Shown piece by piece: positions 53,211 through 61,772 of a DNA stretch of 64,000 nt. The position numbers were made by a program, and so were the translations under genes. Under the pieces are notes generated by a model, which worked only from the letters and a program-made list of their open reading frames with translations, was not told where the DNA came from and searched no databases. The stretch is from Chloroflexota bacterium. GTDB taxonomy: Bacteria; Chloroflexota; Anaerolineae; Aggregatilineales; J027. The stretch's first letter is position 1. Every line of letters begins with the position of its first letter. The DNA lies in the NCBI GenBank assembly GCA_013112715.1, contig JABFGB010000009.1, positions 115,882 through 179,881 on the forward strand, given 5' to 3'.

Positions 53211-53231
53211 AGAGGGTGGATGTCACCCTCC
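53211..53231 (-). terminator. hairpin after the penicillin-binding protein gene
   Basis: GAGGGTG and CACCCTC form a perfect 7-bp stem with a five-base loop 16 bases after the gene's stop on the minus strand. Only a short T-rich stretch (TTGCTTC) follows, so termination may be partial. Confidence 0.45.
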
Positions 53232-53246
53232 TGCCAAAAGTCGGTT

Positions 53247-56200
53247 TTAGCCGCCGGGGGTGGTTAAGATAAAGGGCACCGACGGGGAGATATATTCCTG
53301 ATCACCATAGACTACTAAACGCAGTTGATACTCTCCGGGGGGCAGCGCTTCTGCCATAAACGTTTCCAGATAGGACGGCGTGGTATATTGCTCAGGATGG
53401 GTGCTGCCCAACGTCGTCCAAGCGGTGAAGGGGCCACCAATCACGTCAATCTTGTAGTAAACAAAATTGATCCCCGGTGGAGTAAAAGCCACTCCATAAA
53501 TCGGGATATTGCCGCTAAGGACTTCGCCCGGCGCAGGGGACGTGATATAACCCGTCGCTGTCCACGGGCCACCACTGTTTACTGGCGCAGAAGCAACCAG
53601 CGTCTCTGGAATACAGGCATACATCGGCAAAATCGGGTGTCCACTTGACGCGGCATAGGTTTGCGCCCCCCGTGCGGCGGATGTGTTGCTTGGCGGCATG
53701 ATAAAGGCTTGTTCAACCGCATCCGGCACTTGACCCAAAATTTCGACGGGTACCATGCAATATTTGGGGAGCGCGGGAGCATCGGGATGCTGGGCAATCA
53801 AGATATTTTGCTGGTCAGGCGAGAGGGGGCGCACCCACACCCGTACAATCCCCGGTTCGATTTCGATCAACTGCGGGCCAAATTCCGAACGAGGAACAGG
53901 GGTTGTGACATTTTGCGGATAGGGCACGAGGCCGCCGTTGCCATCTGGTAGATAGGGAGCGCCGTCAATATACCATTCGGTGCGATAAGCAGGGCAATCA
54001 AAGGCCGGGTCACGCATCTGGCGCACATCACAAATGCGTTGCTGCGAAACCCCCGCTGGCACAGGCAGGGTACTCGGCGGGAAGGAATAGGCCGCATAAA
54101 TCCCCAGCATGGTATCGTTCCAGATGGGGGCCGCGCCTTGAATCCCCGAAATATTCCGCATGGGGCGGCTGTCGCTGTTGCCCGACCAGACCCCTACGGC
54201 CAGATCATGGGTATACCCAACCGTCCAGTTATCTTTATAGTCGTTGGTCGTTCCCGTTTTGACGGATGTCAGCAAATTACCCGTATTGAGTGGGCTGTTG
54301 GAGCCAAAGGCAGGGCTGCGGGCGTTGTTGTCGGACAGAATATCGCTGATGATAAAGGCGATACGTTCATCCAAAACGGGTTGGGGATTGGGGCCATTGT
54401 GGATGCTATTGCCTGTTTCCGTACCGGATGGGCAGCCCTCTTCATATTCATAGAGGATGTTGCCTTTTTTATCCAAGACACAGCGAATCGTGGTCGGTTT
54501 GACATATTTACCGCCGCGTGCAAAGGTCGCGTACCCATTTGTCAACTCTAAGAGGGTAATATCACCCCCGCCAAGTGTCAGGGACAGACCATATTGCGAG
54601 GCGTCTTGGCTAAGGCTTTCGACCCCAAAGCGGTGCATAAATTGGAGCAGATAATCCACCCCAACTTTTTCCAGTGTCATGACCGCCGGGATGTTATAGG
54701 AATTCGCAAGGGTATCCCTTACGCGCTGGGGGCCATGAAAACGACCATCATAATTGGCGGGCACGTATGCGGCTTGACCGGGGATGCCAAATTGCACCGG
54801 GGCATCCCAGATGATCGTTCCGGCTGTCCAGCCCTGTTCCATCGCGGCAGCATAGGTAAAGGCCTTCATGGTGCTTCCCGGCTGACGCAGCGAAATCGCC
54901 ACATTCACCCGGCCATCAATCGAGTCGTCGTTGTAGTCCACACTGCCGACCATTGCCATAATTTCGCCAGAGGGGGGATGAATGACCACCACCGCCGAAT
55001 TGGTCAAATCGTGAGCGTCCCGTACTTCGGCGACGCGACGAGTCACCGAATCTTGGGCGATCTGTTGGAACTGCTGATTGAGGGTGGTATAGACACGCAG
55101 ACCGCCATTATTAATCAGGTCAGGCGAGTAGCCTAAATCCGTCAATAACGTTTCGAGTTCGTCCTGTGCATAAATCACAAAATGTGGGGCGGTGTCCAGC
55201 GGAATTTCGGGGCTGGCGAAAACGAGCGTCTGTTGTTTAGCATTATCGGCTTCTTGTTGGGTGATGTAGCCCTCCTGCACCATCAAGTCCAAGACCAACT
55301 GCTGGCGTTCCATCACACGCTGCTGCACAAGAGGATCGGGATTGAGGGGGTCTAAGAGACTTGGCGATTGGGGCAGAGCCGCCAACAATGCCGCCTCGTT
55401 GAGATTCAACTCTTTGGCCGACTTACCAAAATACACCTGTGAGGCCGCCTCCACCCCATAAGCCAGATTGCCGTAATAAATCTGATTGAGGTAGAGTTCC
55501 ATAATCTCGTCTTTGGAGAGTTTACGGTTGAGCACAATCGCCAGCATCGCCTCATCCATTTTGCGGCTGATGGTTTGTTCTTGGCGATATTCGGGGTCAA
55601 AGACGACATTCCGCACCAACTGTTGACTGATGGTACTGGCCCCAGAGACAACCTGCCCTTCACGCAGATAGTCGCGCATCGAGCGCATGATACTGGGGAT
55701 ATCCACCCCGATATTGTCATAAAAGGTGTCATCTTCCACTGAGACGGTTGCCCAAATCATATAGTCGGGAATTTCATCAAGGCCAACTCGCTTGCGGCGT
55801 CCCTGACCAAACACCTCGTAAATCTGGTTACCATCACGGTCATAGATGTAGGTGGTCTCAAAATTGGTCGGGTTGGTGGGATCATCAAGGTTATTGAGTT
55901 CGCGCTCCAGATCACCGATGCGGTCTTCGACACGGCTGGAATAGGCGCTATAGACAAAAAATAGACCAATGACACTGGTAATCGCAAATACCCCCACCAC
56001 GCCAAAACAGCCTAACAAGCAGTTCGGGTTTAGACAACCCTTGCGCTGTTTGCCATTTTGCCTGCGCCAATTACGGGCGGCGGAAACACGCGAGGGACGG
56101 GCGGGAGGATTACCCGGATATTGCGGGGCTTGCTGCACAAATTGCGGTCGTCCTTCTGGGGGGATCTGTGTTGGAATCGAATGCGGGTCATGGGGGCGAG

Positions 56201-56258
56201 TTGGGCCATATCCCGGCATATTAGGTTCAGTAGGTTCATTAGGCGCATGATTCGTCAT
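53247..56258 (-). CDS. class A penicillin-binding protein (PBP1A type)
   Basis: Polymerises and cross-links peptidoglycan. The 1003-residue chain has a Pro-rich cytoplasmic head of about 80 residues and a membrane helix (GVVGVFAITSVIGLFFVYSAY). The glycosyltransferase domain has TVSVEDDTFYDN and SGASTISQQLVRN. The transpeptidase domain has the active Ser in QPGSTMKAF near 462, SYN in LANSYNIPA and KTGTTNDYKDN. About 230 further residues end in an Ig-like domain (SPAPGEVLSGNIPIYGVAF). The C-terminal addition is longer than in classical PBP1A. Presence of the gene implies a peptidoglycan wall. Confidence 0.94.
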   Translation of the reverse strand: MTNHAPNEPTEPNMPGYGPTRPHDPHSIPTQIPPEGRPQFVQQAPQYPGNPPARPSRVSAARNWRRQNGKQRKGCLNPNCLLGCFGVVGVFAITSVIGLFFVYSAYSSRVEDRIGDLERELNNLDDPTNPTNFETTYIYDRDGNQIYEVFGQGRRKRVGLDEIPDYMIWATVSVEDDTFYDNIGVDIPSIMRSMRDYLREGQVVSGASTISQQLVRNVVFDPEYRQEQTISRKMDEAMLAIVLNRKLSKDEIMELYLNQIYYGNLAYGVEAASQVYFGKSAKELNLNEAALLAALPQSPSLLDPLNPDPLVQQRVMERQQLVLDLMVQEGYITQQEADNAKQQTLVFASPEIPLDTAPHFVIYAQDELETLLTDLGYSPDLINNGGLRVYTTLNQQFQQIAQDSVTRRVAEVRDAHDLTNSAVVVIHPPSGEIMAMVGSVDYNDDSIDGRVNVAISLRQPGSTMKAFTYAAAMEQGWTAGTIIWDAPVQFGIPGQAAYVPANYDGRFHGPQRVRDTLANSYNIPAVMTLEKVGVDYLLQFMHRFGVESLSQDASQYGLSLTLGGGDITLLELTNGYATFARGGKYVKPTTIRCVLDKKGNILYEYEEGCPSGTETGNSIHNGPNPQPVLDERIAFIISDILSDNNARSPAFGSNSPLNTGNLLTSVKTGTTNDYKDNWTVGYTHDLAVGVWSGNSDSRPMRNISGIQGAAPIWNDTMLGIYAAYSFPPSTLPVPAGVSQQRICDVRQMRDPAFDCPAYRTEWYIDGAPYLPDGNGGLVPYPQNVTTPVPRSEFGPQLIEIEPGIVRVWVRPLSPDQQNILIAQHPDAPALPKYCMVPVEILGQVPDAVEQAFIMPPSNTSAARGAQTYAASSGHPILPMYACIPETLVASAPVNSGGPWTATGYITSPAPGEVLSGNIPIYGVAFTPPGINFVYYKIDVIGGPFTAWTTLGSTHPEQYTTPSYLETFMAEALPPGEYQLRLVVYGDQEYISPSVPFILTTPGG

Positions 56259-56372
56259 GGGGAGACTGCCTTGGCTTATTTTTGTATCAACAGTTCTATC
56301 CTAACTCAATTATGGAGTCGGGTCTATGTATGATTGAAAGATCGCAGGGGCACAAGTGTGGATTCGTGTGGG

Positions 56373-56404
56373 AAAAGTGGGCTGATCGGTGCGACCAACC
56401 CACT
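56373..56404 (-). terminator. hairpin after the tandem-repeat lipoprotein gene
   Basis: On the minus strand AGTGGG and CCCACT pair around a loop of about 17 bases that can itself pair, followed by a short T-run. It begins 20 bases after the lipoprotein stop. Confidence 0.5.
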
Positions 56405-56423
56405 GCTGTAAAATTTCAGAGGC

Positions 56424-58469
56424 TCACGGCCCAACGCGCACCCACGCCCCCACAGGCGTAACGGGAGGTGTCGCCTTCGGGTCAAGCTGCGGTGGGATGT
56501 AGAAGGGGAAATTGGGGTCTACCACTGGGTCATTTGGCGGGTTAATTTTAAATTCGGTACTGACCGAGACCCCGGATGCAGGCAGGCGGATGGTCAAGCG
56601 ATAGAGGCCTGCTGAAAGGGCTTGGGTTGGATTGCCAATCCAGAGGTCGGTCACTCGTCCATTCGTCGCATAGACCCATGTCCCGACGAGTTCAATATTG
56701 AAACTGCCGCCGTCAATGGATTGCAATTGGGCGCGAATTTCGGTGGCGGGGGAAACATTAGCAAAGTCAAATGCCGCATAGACCGCGCCTTGATTATAGG
56801 GAAATTCGGTAGCAAGCGAGCCGTTGGCGGTGGCGCTGACACCAAGATTGCCAATGCTCGGCGGGACCGTTTGAGCAGCGACACTAAAACTGGCATTCAA
56901 GGCGGTGCTTGGATAGCCCGATAATTGAGTTTTGACCTGCCATGTCCCCGGTGCTATATTCGTGCTGCCATCAAAGGGAGTATCGGTAAACGTGCCGCTG
57001 GTCGTAGTAGTATTCCATGTTTGCGGGCGAGTAAATTGAATAAGGCCGTTGAGATACCATTCGACCACCAACTGCGACCCGTTGGGTACGTTGGCATAGT
57101 TCCAACGGGCAAACACCTGCTTGGTATTGGTCGGGAAATTCGATTGGGTAGTCCCATTCGCCGTTGTGGAAAAGGTTAAACTGGAAAAAGTCGGGGTTGT
57201 CGTGCTGCCCGCGATGGTAAACGTGCCATTCACCTCTACCCCTGCCTGTCCAACTACCAAAATCCGCACTTGATATGTACCGGGGGTCAGCCCTGCCACA
57301 TTGTCAAACAGCGAGACATCGCGTACCGTGCCGCTGGTGCCATATTTGCTGAAATCCCATGCTTCCGTGCGATCCGCTACTGTCACCCCGTCGCGTATCC
57401 AGATACGCCGTACCTGCGCGGCGTTGGGCATATTGGCATAGTCCCAGATGGCAAAGACGGCCTTTGTTCCATTGGGGAAATTGGTCGCCGCTGTACCGTT
57501 GCCGCTGGTGGCAAAACGCAGATTGGTAAAACGTGGCCCTAAATTCGACTCGACTTTGAACGTGCCTTCGACACGCACCGTCGGAAAATCGCGCAGGTAA
57601 ATCAGGACCCGATAATCACCGGGTTCAAGGCCATAACCAGAATCAAAATTGTAGGTGCGGATATGACTGAGTGTGCCACTCGTCCCCCATTCCGGTTTCC
57701 ATGCTTCATCCCGACTGATAAACTGCGCCCCATTGCGATACCACTCGCGCCGCATCACCGCGCCACTGGGTACATTGGCAAACTGCCAACGTGCATAAAC
57801 CTCTTGCGTGCCGTAGGGGAAAACAGTCGTCGCTGTACCGCCACTGGTACTGCTGAATGTCAGGTTACTAAAGGTCGGCGCGACTCCGCTAATCGTAAAT
57901 GTGCCCGAAATTTCCGTGCCATAGGTAGATAGACGAATGACCACATAATAACTGCCTGCGGGAAGCCCAGCCTGCGTATCAAAATACTTGATATGGGTCA
58001 GGCGACCCGTAATACCCCAATTACTGCTCCATGCCTCATCCCGAGATGTAACTAATATCCCGTCCCGATACCATTGGCGGGTCATGTTGGTTCCAATTGG
58101 CACATTGGCATAGTTCCAGCGCACGTAAATTTCTTTGGTGCCGGGTGGAAAAATCGTCATATCCGCGCCGCCCGCCGTCGTGCTAAACGAAATGTTGCTA
58201 AAGGAGGGTGGGCCGGATGGCTGTGGAGTCGGATTATTGGCAACTACCTGTCGCGTGGGAGTGACGCTTGGAAAGAGGGTAGCAGTCGGTACGCCGGGGA
58301 CATCATCACCCCCCTGTGAAACAATCGCCGTCGCGGTCAGTTGAATAGGCCCAATAACTGGCCCAGTAGTGGGAACAGCATTTTTGTTGTCGTCGTTACT
58401 CGACAAATTGCAGGCTAATATTGGCAATACAAATACCATCATAAATAAGCAAAATAGTCGTCTGGTCAT
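56424..58469 (-). CDS. lipoprotein with five tandem beta-domain repeats
   Basis: A 681-residue lipoprotein. The signal peptide ends in LPILAC with the lipid Cys near residue 20. A short Thr/Pro linker leads to five successive repeats of about 95-110 residues. Each contains a core such as NLTFSSTSGGTATTVFPYGT, then a RWQFANVPSGA-type strand and a GYGLEPGDYRVLIYL-type strand. Repeats 1-3 are the most alike, while 4 and 5 have diverged. The ATG at 58469 follows AGAGG by eight bases; a longer frame starts six codons earlier. The fold looks Ig/FN3-like. No enzyme domain is present; an adhesin or surface scaffold is likely. Confidence 0.7.
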   Translation of the reverse strand: MTRRLFCLFMMVFVLPILACNLSSNDDNKNAVPTTGPVIGPIQLTATAIVSQGGDDVPGVPTATLFPSVTPTRQVVANNPTPQPSGPPSFSNISFSTTAGGADMTIFPPGTKEIYVRWNYANVPIGTNMTRQWYRDGILVTSRDEAWSSNWGITGRLTHIKYFDTQAGLPAGSYYVVIRLSTYGTEISGTFTISGVAPTFSNLTFSSTSGGTATTVFPYGTQEVYARWQFANVPSGAVMRREWYRNGAQFISRDEAWKPEWGTSGTLSHIRTYNFDSGYGLEPGDYRVLIYLRDFPTVRVEGTFKVESNLGPRFTNLRFATSGNGTAATNFPNGTKAVFAIWDYANMPNAAQVRRIWIRDGVTVADRTEAWDFSKYGTSGTVRDVSLFDNVAGLTPGTYQVRILVVGQAGVEVNGTFTIAGSTTTPTFSSLTFSTTANGTTQSNFPTNTKQVFARWNYANVPNGSQLVVEWYLNGLIQFTRPQTWNTTTTSGTFTDTPFDGSTNIAPGTWQVKTQLSGYPSTALNASFSVAAQTVPPSIGNLGVSATANGSLATEFPYNQGAVYAAFDFANVSPATEIRAQLQSIDGGSFNIELVGTWVYATNGRVTDLWIGNPTQALSAGLYRLTIRLPASGVSVSTEFKINPPNDPVVDPNFPFYIPPQLDPKATPPVTPVGAWVRVGP

Positions 58470-58662
58470 ATAATGTGCCTCTTTCATCGCAGATGTGTCT
58501 AAATTTATTATCGAGCCATACGAAATTGGCTACACGGTTGCCTCATCACGTATGTGTCACCCTTACCCTACGCCTCCTCTGTTATTCCACCCTTTGAAAC
58601 ATCCGTTAAACCCATTTATAATCAAATCCCAATGAGATTCGTATGAGTCAGGAGACGGATGC

Positions 58663-59121
58663 GTGCCTCAAGTCCAACAAAGTATCAAAATTGATGCCCC
58701 GGTTGAAAAAGTTTTTGCCTTTATTGCCGAACAGCCTGAACGCATGGTGGAATGGTGGCCGCCCATCGAATTGCAGGAACGCTTGACCCCGCCTCCCACC
58801 CAAGTGGGTTCTCGATCTCGCTATCAATATAACATGATGGGTATTAAAGTGCGGGGGGAACATGAGGTGATGCAGTTTATCGCCAATCAGCGCCTCTACA
58901 TCAAAACCCTGACTGGGCTAGACTGCGCTTTTGACTTTCAATTTGAAACCCCTGATACTAATCAGACGCAGCTAACCGTCCGAATAGAATATATGCTGCC
59001 TGCTTCGGTTTTGGGGCGCATTCTTGACAAGACATTGGTCGAACGGGAAAATCTCCAAAATCTGGAGGTTGGCCTCACAAATCTTAAACGCATTCTCGAA
59101 CAAGGGTTAACGATCAGCTAA
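58663..59121 (+). CDS. SRPBCC/polyketide-cyclase-type ligand-binding protein
   Basis: A 152-residue START-like (SRPBCC) domain covering the whole chain, recognised by the beginning QQSIKIDAPVEKVFAFIAEQPERMVEWWPP and the long C-terminal helix. Such domains bind hydrophobic ligands in a deep pocket. The GTG start follows AGGAG by eight bases. It starts a run of four closely spaced plus-strand genes (next starts at 59141, 59537 and 60196). The ligand is unknown. Confidence 0.8.
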   Translation: MPQVQQSIKIDAPVEKVFAFIAEQPERMVEWWPPIELQERLTPPPTQVGSRSRYQYNMMGIKVRGEHEVMQFIANQRLYIKTLTGLDCAFDFQFETPDTNQTQLTVRIEYMLPASVLGRILDKTLVERENLQNLEVGLTNLKRILEQGLTIS

Positions 59122-59140
59122 TTGATGAGGAGCACCCCAC

Positions 59141-59527
59141 ATGGATTATCTGCAACAAGTGAATATGGTCGAGGATTATCTAAAATCCCTTAACAATCTC
59201 GACCTCGATCAATACCTGCACTTATTTACCCCCGATTGTGTGGTCAACGACCCCTATGGTTCGGCGGAATTTCGGGGCGAAAATGGACTGCGGAAATTCT
59301 TCACGGGCATGACCGAGACATGGCATTTTTTTGAGATGCGAACCGATAGCGTTTATCCCGGTGGCAGTGACCGACTGGCCGTGCGTTGGTCGGTTAGTGG
59401 GACAGCCAAAAATGCTAAAACCGCTGAGTTTAGTGGTATATCCGTCTTTCAATTTGTAGGCGAGAAAATTTCACGATTAGACGCCTATTGGCATTTGGGC
59501 AATATGCTGGCCCAAATCCGTGAATAG
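59141..59527 (+). CDS. SnoaL-like/NTF2-fold protein
   Basis: A 128-residue NTF2-fold protein. The typical pattern is LDLDQYLHLFTPDCVVNDPYG, GLRKFFTGM and the closing strand FSGISVFQFVGEKISRLDAYW. Members include steroid isomerases, polyketide cyclases and binding proteins. It lies 19 bp after the SRPBCC gene, so two pocket-forming small proteins are made together. No substrate can be named. Confidence 0.82.
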   Translation: MDYLQQVNMVEDYLKSLNNLDLDQYLHLFTPDCVVNDPYGSAEFRGENGLRKFFTGMTETWHFFEMRTDSVYPGGSDRLAVRWSVSGTAKNAKTAEFSGISVFQFVGEKISRLDAYWHLGNMLAQIRE

Positions 59528-59536
59528 CCGGGGTCT

Positions 59537-60199
59537 ATGAGTGACCATTCCAAATTTCCTTCCTTGATTGTCCTGTTCACAGCAAATCTGCGGGCAAATT
59601 TTGAATTGATGCCGCACGTATCCGCCATGATTCAACGGATGCGCTCGGCTTTGCTTGCCGAAAATCCGCACCCTATTTTGCTTCTGGACTTAGGCGGTGC
59701 TTGGGATGCAGCTTCATGGGAATGTCAAGTAACCGAAAATCGTGCCCCATATCTGGTATTAGATGCGATGGGCTACGCCGCCGTCTATGCCGATGGCCTG
59801 CGGGATGAAGATATTCGGGGGATGCAAGAGACAGTAGAGCTACGTCTGATGGACAACACCCGACCAGCCATTTGGAAATGGCGGGATATGGTGGTCAATT
59901 TGGGGCCGAATGCACCCTTGCCATGTGTGACATGGGCCATTGATGATTCTGCTGCCGATGGGGCAATTGCGACAGGCATAGAAGGCTGTTTAATGCTCTA
60001 TCCGCAATTGGGGGCATTGGGATTTGTAGAAGCCGCATGGCCCTCACTCAAAATCGTGCAAGCCAAGACAATACCCTTTAGCTGGGACATCCGCCCCGAC
60101 CCCAGTATTGTGGCTTGTGTCGAATTTGTCCAACGCGAAGCCAAAGCCTATGCCGAGCGCACTGCTCGCTCACAATATGATGAGGATGCCGACGAATGA
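59537..60199 (+). CDS. conserved-looking protein of unknown function
   Basis: A 220-residue protein I do not recognise with confidence. The N-terminal half (LIVLFTANLRANFE, ILLLDLGGAWDAASW, VLDAMGYAAVYADGL) has the rhythm of a metallophosphatase or 5'-nucleotidase domain with its metal ligands missing. The C-terminal half is alpha/beta with an acidic tail. Its stop overlaps the NIF3 gene start by 4 bp, so the two are translationally coupled. A role connected with the NIF3 protein is the best contextual guess. Confidence 0.6.
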   Translation: MSDHSKFPSLIVLFTANLRANFELMPHVSAMIQRMRSALLAENPHPILLLDLGGAWDAASWECQVTENRAPYLVLDAMGYAAVYADGLRDEDIRGMQETVELRLMDNTRPAIWKWRDMVVNLGPNAPLPCVTWAIDDSAADGAIATGIEGCLMLYPQLGALGFVEAAWPSLKIVQAKTIPFSWDIRPDPSIVACVEFVQREAKAYAERTARSQYDEDADE

Positions 60200-61113
60200 C
60201 CGAAGTCAGCCTGCCTGAGATTTGTCTCGAACTCGACACGTTTTTTAATATAGAAGCGTTTGTCGAGAAGGATTGGGAGGAGTTTTTACCCGACAGCTAT
60301 AAGGGAGTCGTCCAGCGATTCTACCGTCCCGCCTTTGTACAAGGGGCATGGAATGGGTTGATGCTGGAAAATCCTGAACCAGAAGCAGCTATTGATCGGG
60401 TCTACCTCGCCGTTTTTCCCACCCAAGGCATCATTGACAAAATCATCGCTAAAGAAGTTGAACGGGGCGCAAAGGGATCACTCATTTTTGTACATCACCC
60501 TACCGCCTACAGCGAAAAAGTCGCTGAATTCACCCCCATCAAAGTCGAACAATTAGAAGAACTCAAAGAACACAACATCAGCCTGTATAGCTGTCATGCC
60601 CCATTGGACTGCCATGTCGAAATCAGCACCGCCAACGCTTTTGCGGACGCGCTTGGTTTAGAAGATCAGCGGCGGTTTGGCTATTATGTGGCGGGATATG
60701 CCGGGATGCACGGGACGGTCAAACCGACCACCTTTCAAGAAATTGCCCAGAAGTTAGCCGAAATCTGTGAACTACCAACCCTGCGTTATGACCAATGTTT
60801 GAACAATGGGCGGCCTGTTCATCATATCGCCCTTGTTCCCGGTGGCGGCGGTGATCCTCAATTCATTGATGAAGCTCGCCAACTTGGAGCGGATACCTAT
60901 ATCACCGGCCATTGGTGGTTGTTTGGGACAAGCGAATATGCTCGCAAGAACCGCGAGGATATGCCATCCTACATCGCTGGCCTCGACATCAATATGCTTG
61001 GCGCGACCCATTACAGCACCGAACTCTTGGTGATGCGTGATCAAATGGTGGGGTGGTTTAGGGAACGTAATCTTGAAGCAACGGTCATTCGCCAGCAGGA
61101 TGCGTGGGGTTAG
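60196..61113 (+). CDS. NIF3-family dinuclear metal protein
   Basis: A 305-residue NIF3-like protein (DUF34), often annotated as a GTP cyclohydrolase I type 2 homologue although the function is uncertain. Metal-binding residues are visible in IFVHHPTAYSEK, LYSCHAPLDCHVEIS, HIALVPGGGGDPQFIDEA and TYITGHWWLFG, and MLGATHYSTE near the C-terminus. The chain has an N-terminal extension of about 60 residues before the core. It overlaps the upstream unknown gene by 4 bp. Confidence 0.88.
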   Translation: MTEVSLPEICLELDTFFNIEAFVEKDWEEFLPDSYKGVVQRFYRPAFVQGAWNGLMLENPEPEAAIDRVYLAVFPTQGIIDKIIAKEVERGAKGSLIFVHHPTAYSEKVAEFTPIKVEQLEELKEHNISLYSCHAPLDCHVEISTANAFADALGLEDQRRFGYYVAGYAGMHGTVKPTTFQEIAQKLAEICELPTLRYDQCLNNGRPVHHIALVPGGGGDPQFIDEARQLGADTYITGHWWLFGTSEYARKNREDMPSYIAGLDINMLGATHYSTELLVMRDQMVGWFRERNLEATVIRQQDAWG

Positions 61114-61122
61114 AAATTTGCA

Positions 61123-61689
61123 GTGGACGATGAATTCTATATTAAATTGCACAACATGCTTGAAGTTTGGGTAACGGCAGGCTTTGAAAGCCGAGACGAA
61201 ATTATACAATCTGCGATAGATTCTTTTTACGATGTAGGTGAACCCGATGAGATTAAGGCACTTGCTGAACCTCTAACAGAAAAATTTCTACAAGAACATT
61301 CTGCTATGCAACGACATTGGAACTATCTGACAGATTGCGACAAACTAGACAAAGCCTTTGATGAGCTAAATCGTGCTGGCATCATTGCCCGTCAGAATTT
61401 TTGGTGCTGTCAAACTTGCGGACATGCAGCAATGGATGACGAATTAAAAAAAGTCCGACGGGCAAGGGGTTATGTGTTTTTTCATGAACAGGACACTGAA
61501 TCAGCTGTACAGTCTGGGGTTTTGTATCTTAGTTTTCGATCAAGAGACTATCAAAGAGAACGCATGGTCAAGATTGGACACGAGATCGTAGGCGTTTTCA
61601 AAAGATACGGTTTTGATGTCCATTGGGATGGTGACGCAAAAAAAAGAATTGGTATCTATCACCTCGATTGGAAACGCCGAAGGGCCTAG
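61123..61689 (+). CDS. DUF6891-like protein
   Basis: A 188-residue protein that I tentatively place in DUF6891. The middle segment FWCCQTCGHAAMDDEL, with a CC-x2-C arrangement, followed by RGYVFFHEQDTESAV, is characteristic. The C-terminal part is IGIYHLDWKRRRA. Its codons are richer in A and T than those of the neighbours, which suggests later acquisition. It starts with GTG 9 bp after the NIF3 gene, without a clear ribosome binding site. Function unknown. Confidence 0.6.
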   Translation: MDDEFYIKLHNMLEVWVTAGFESRDEIIQSAIDSFYDVGEPDEIKALAEPLTEKFLQEHSAMQRHWNYLTDCDKLDKAFDELNRAGIIARQNFWCCQTCGHAAMDDELKKVRRARGYVFFHEQDTESAVQSGVLYLSFRSRDYQRERMVKIGHEIVGVFKRYGFDVHWDGDAKKRIGIYHLDWKRRRA

Positions 61690-61772
61690 CCTAGCCATAT
61701 TAATCCTCAAGGGCAAAGCCGAGAATTTGGTTTTGACCGAATCTATAAACCGTGTTTTCAAAGGAAAAACTC

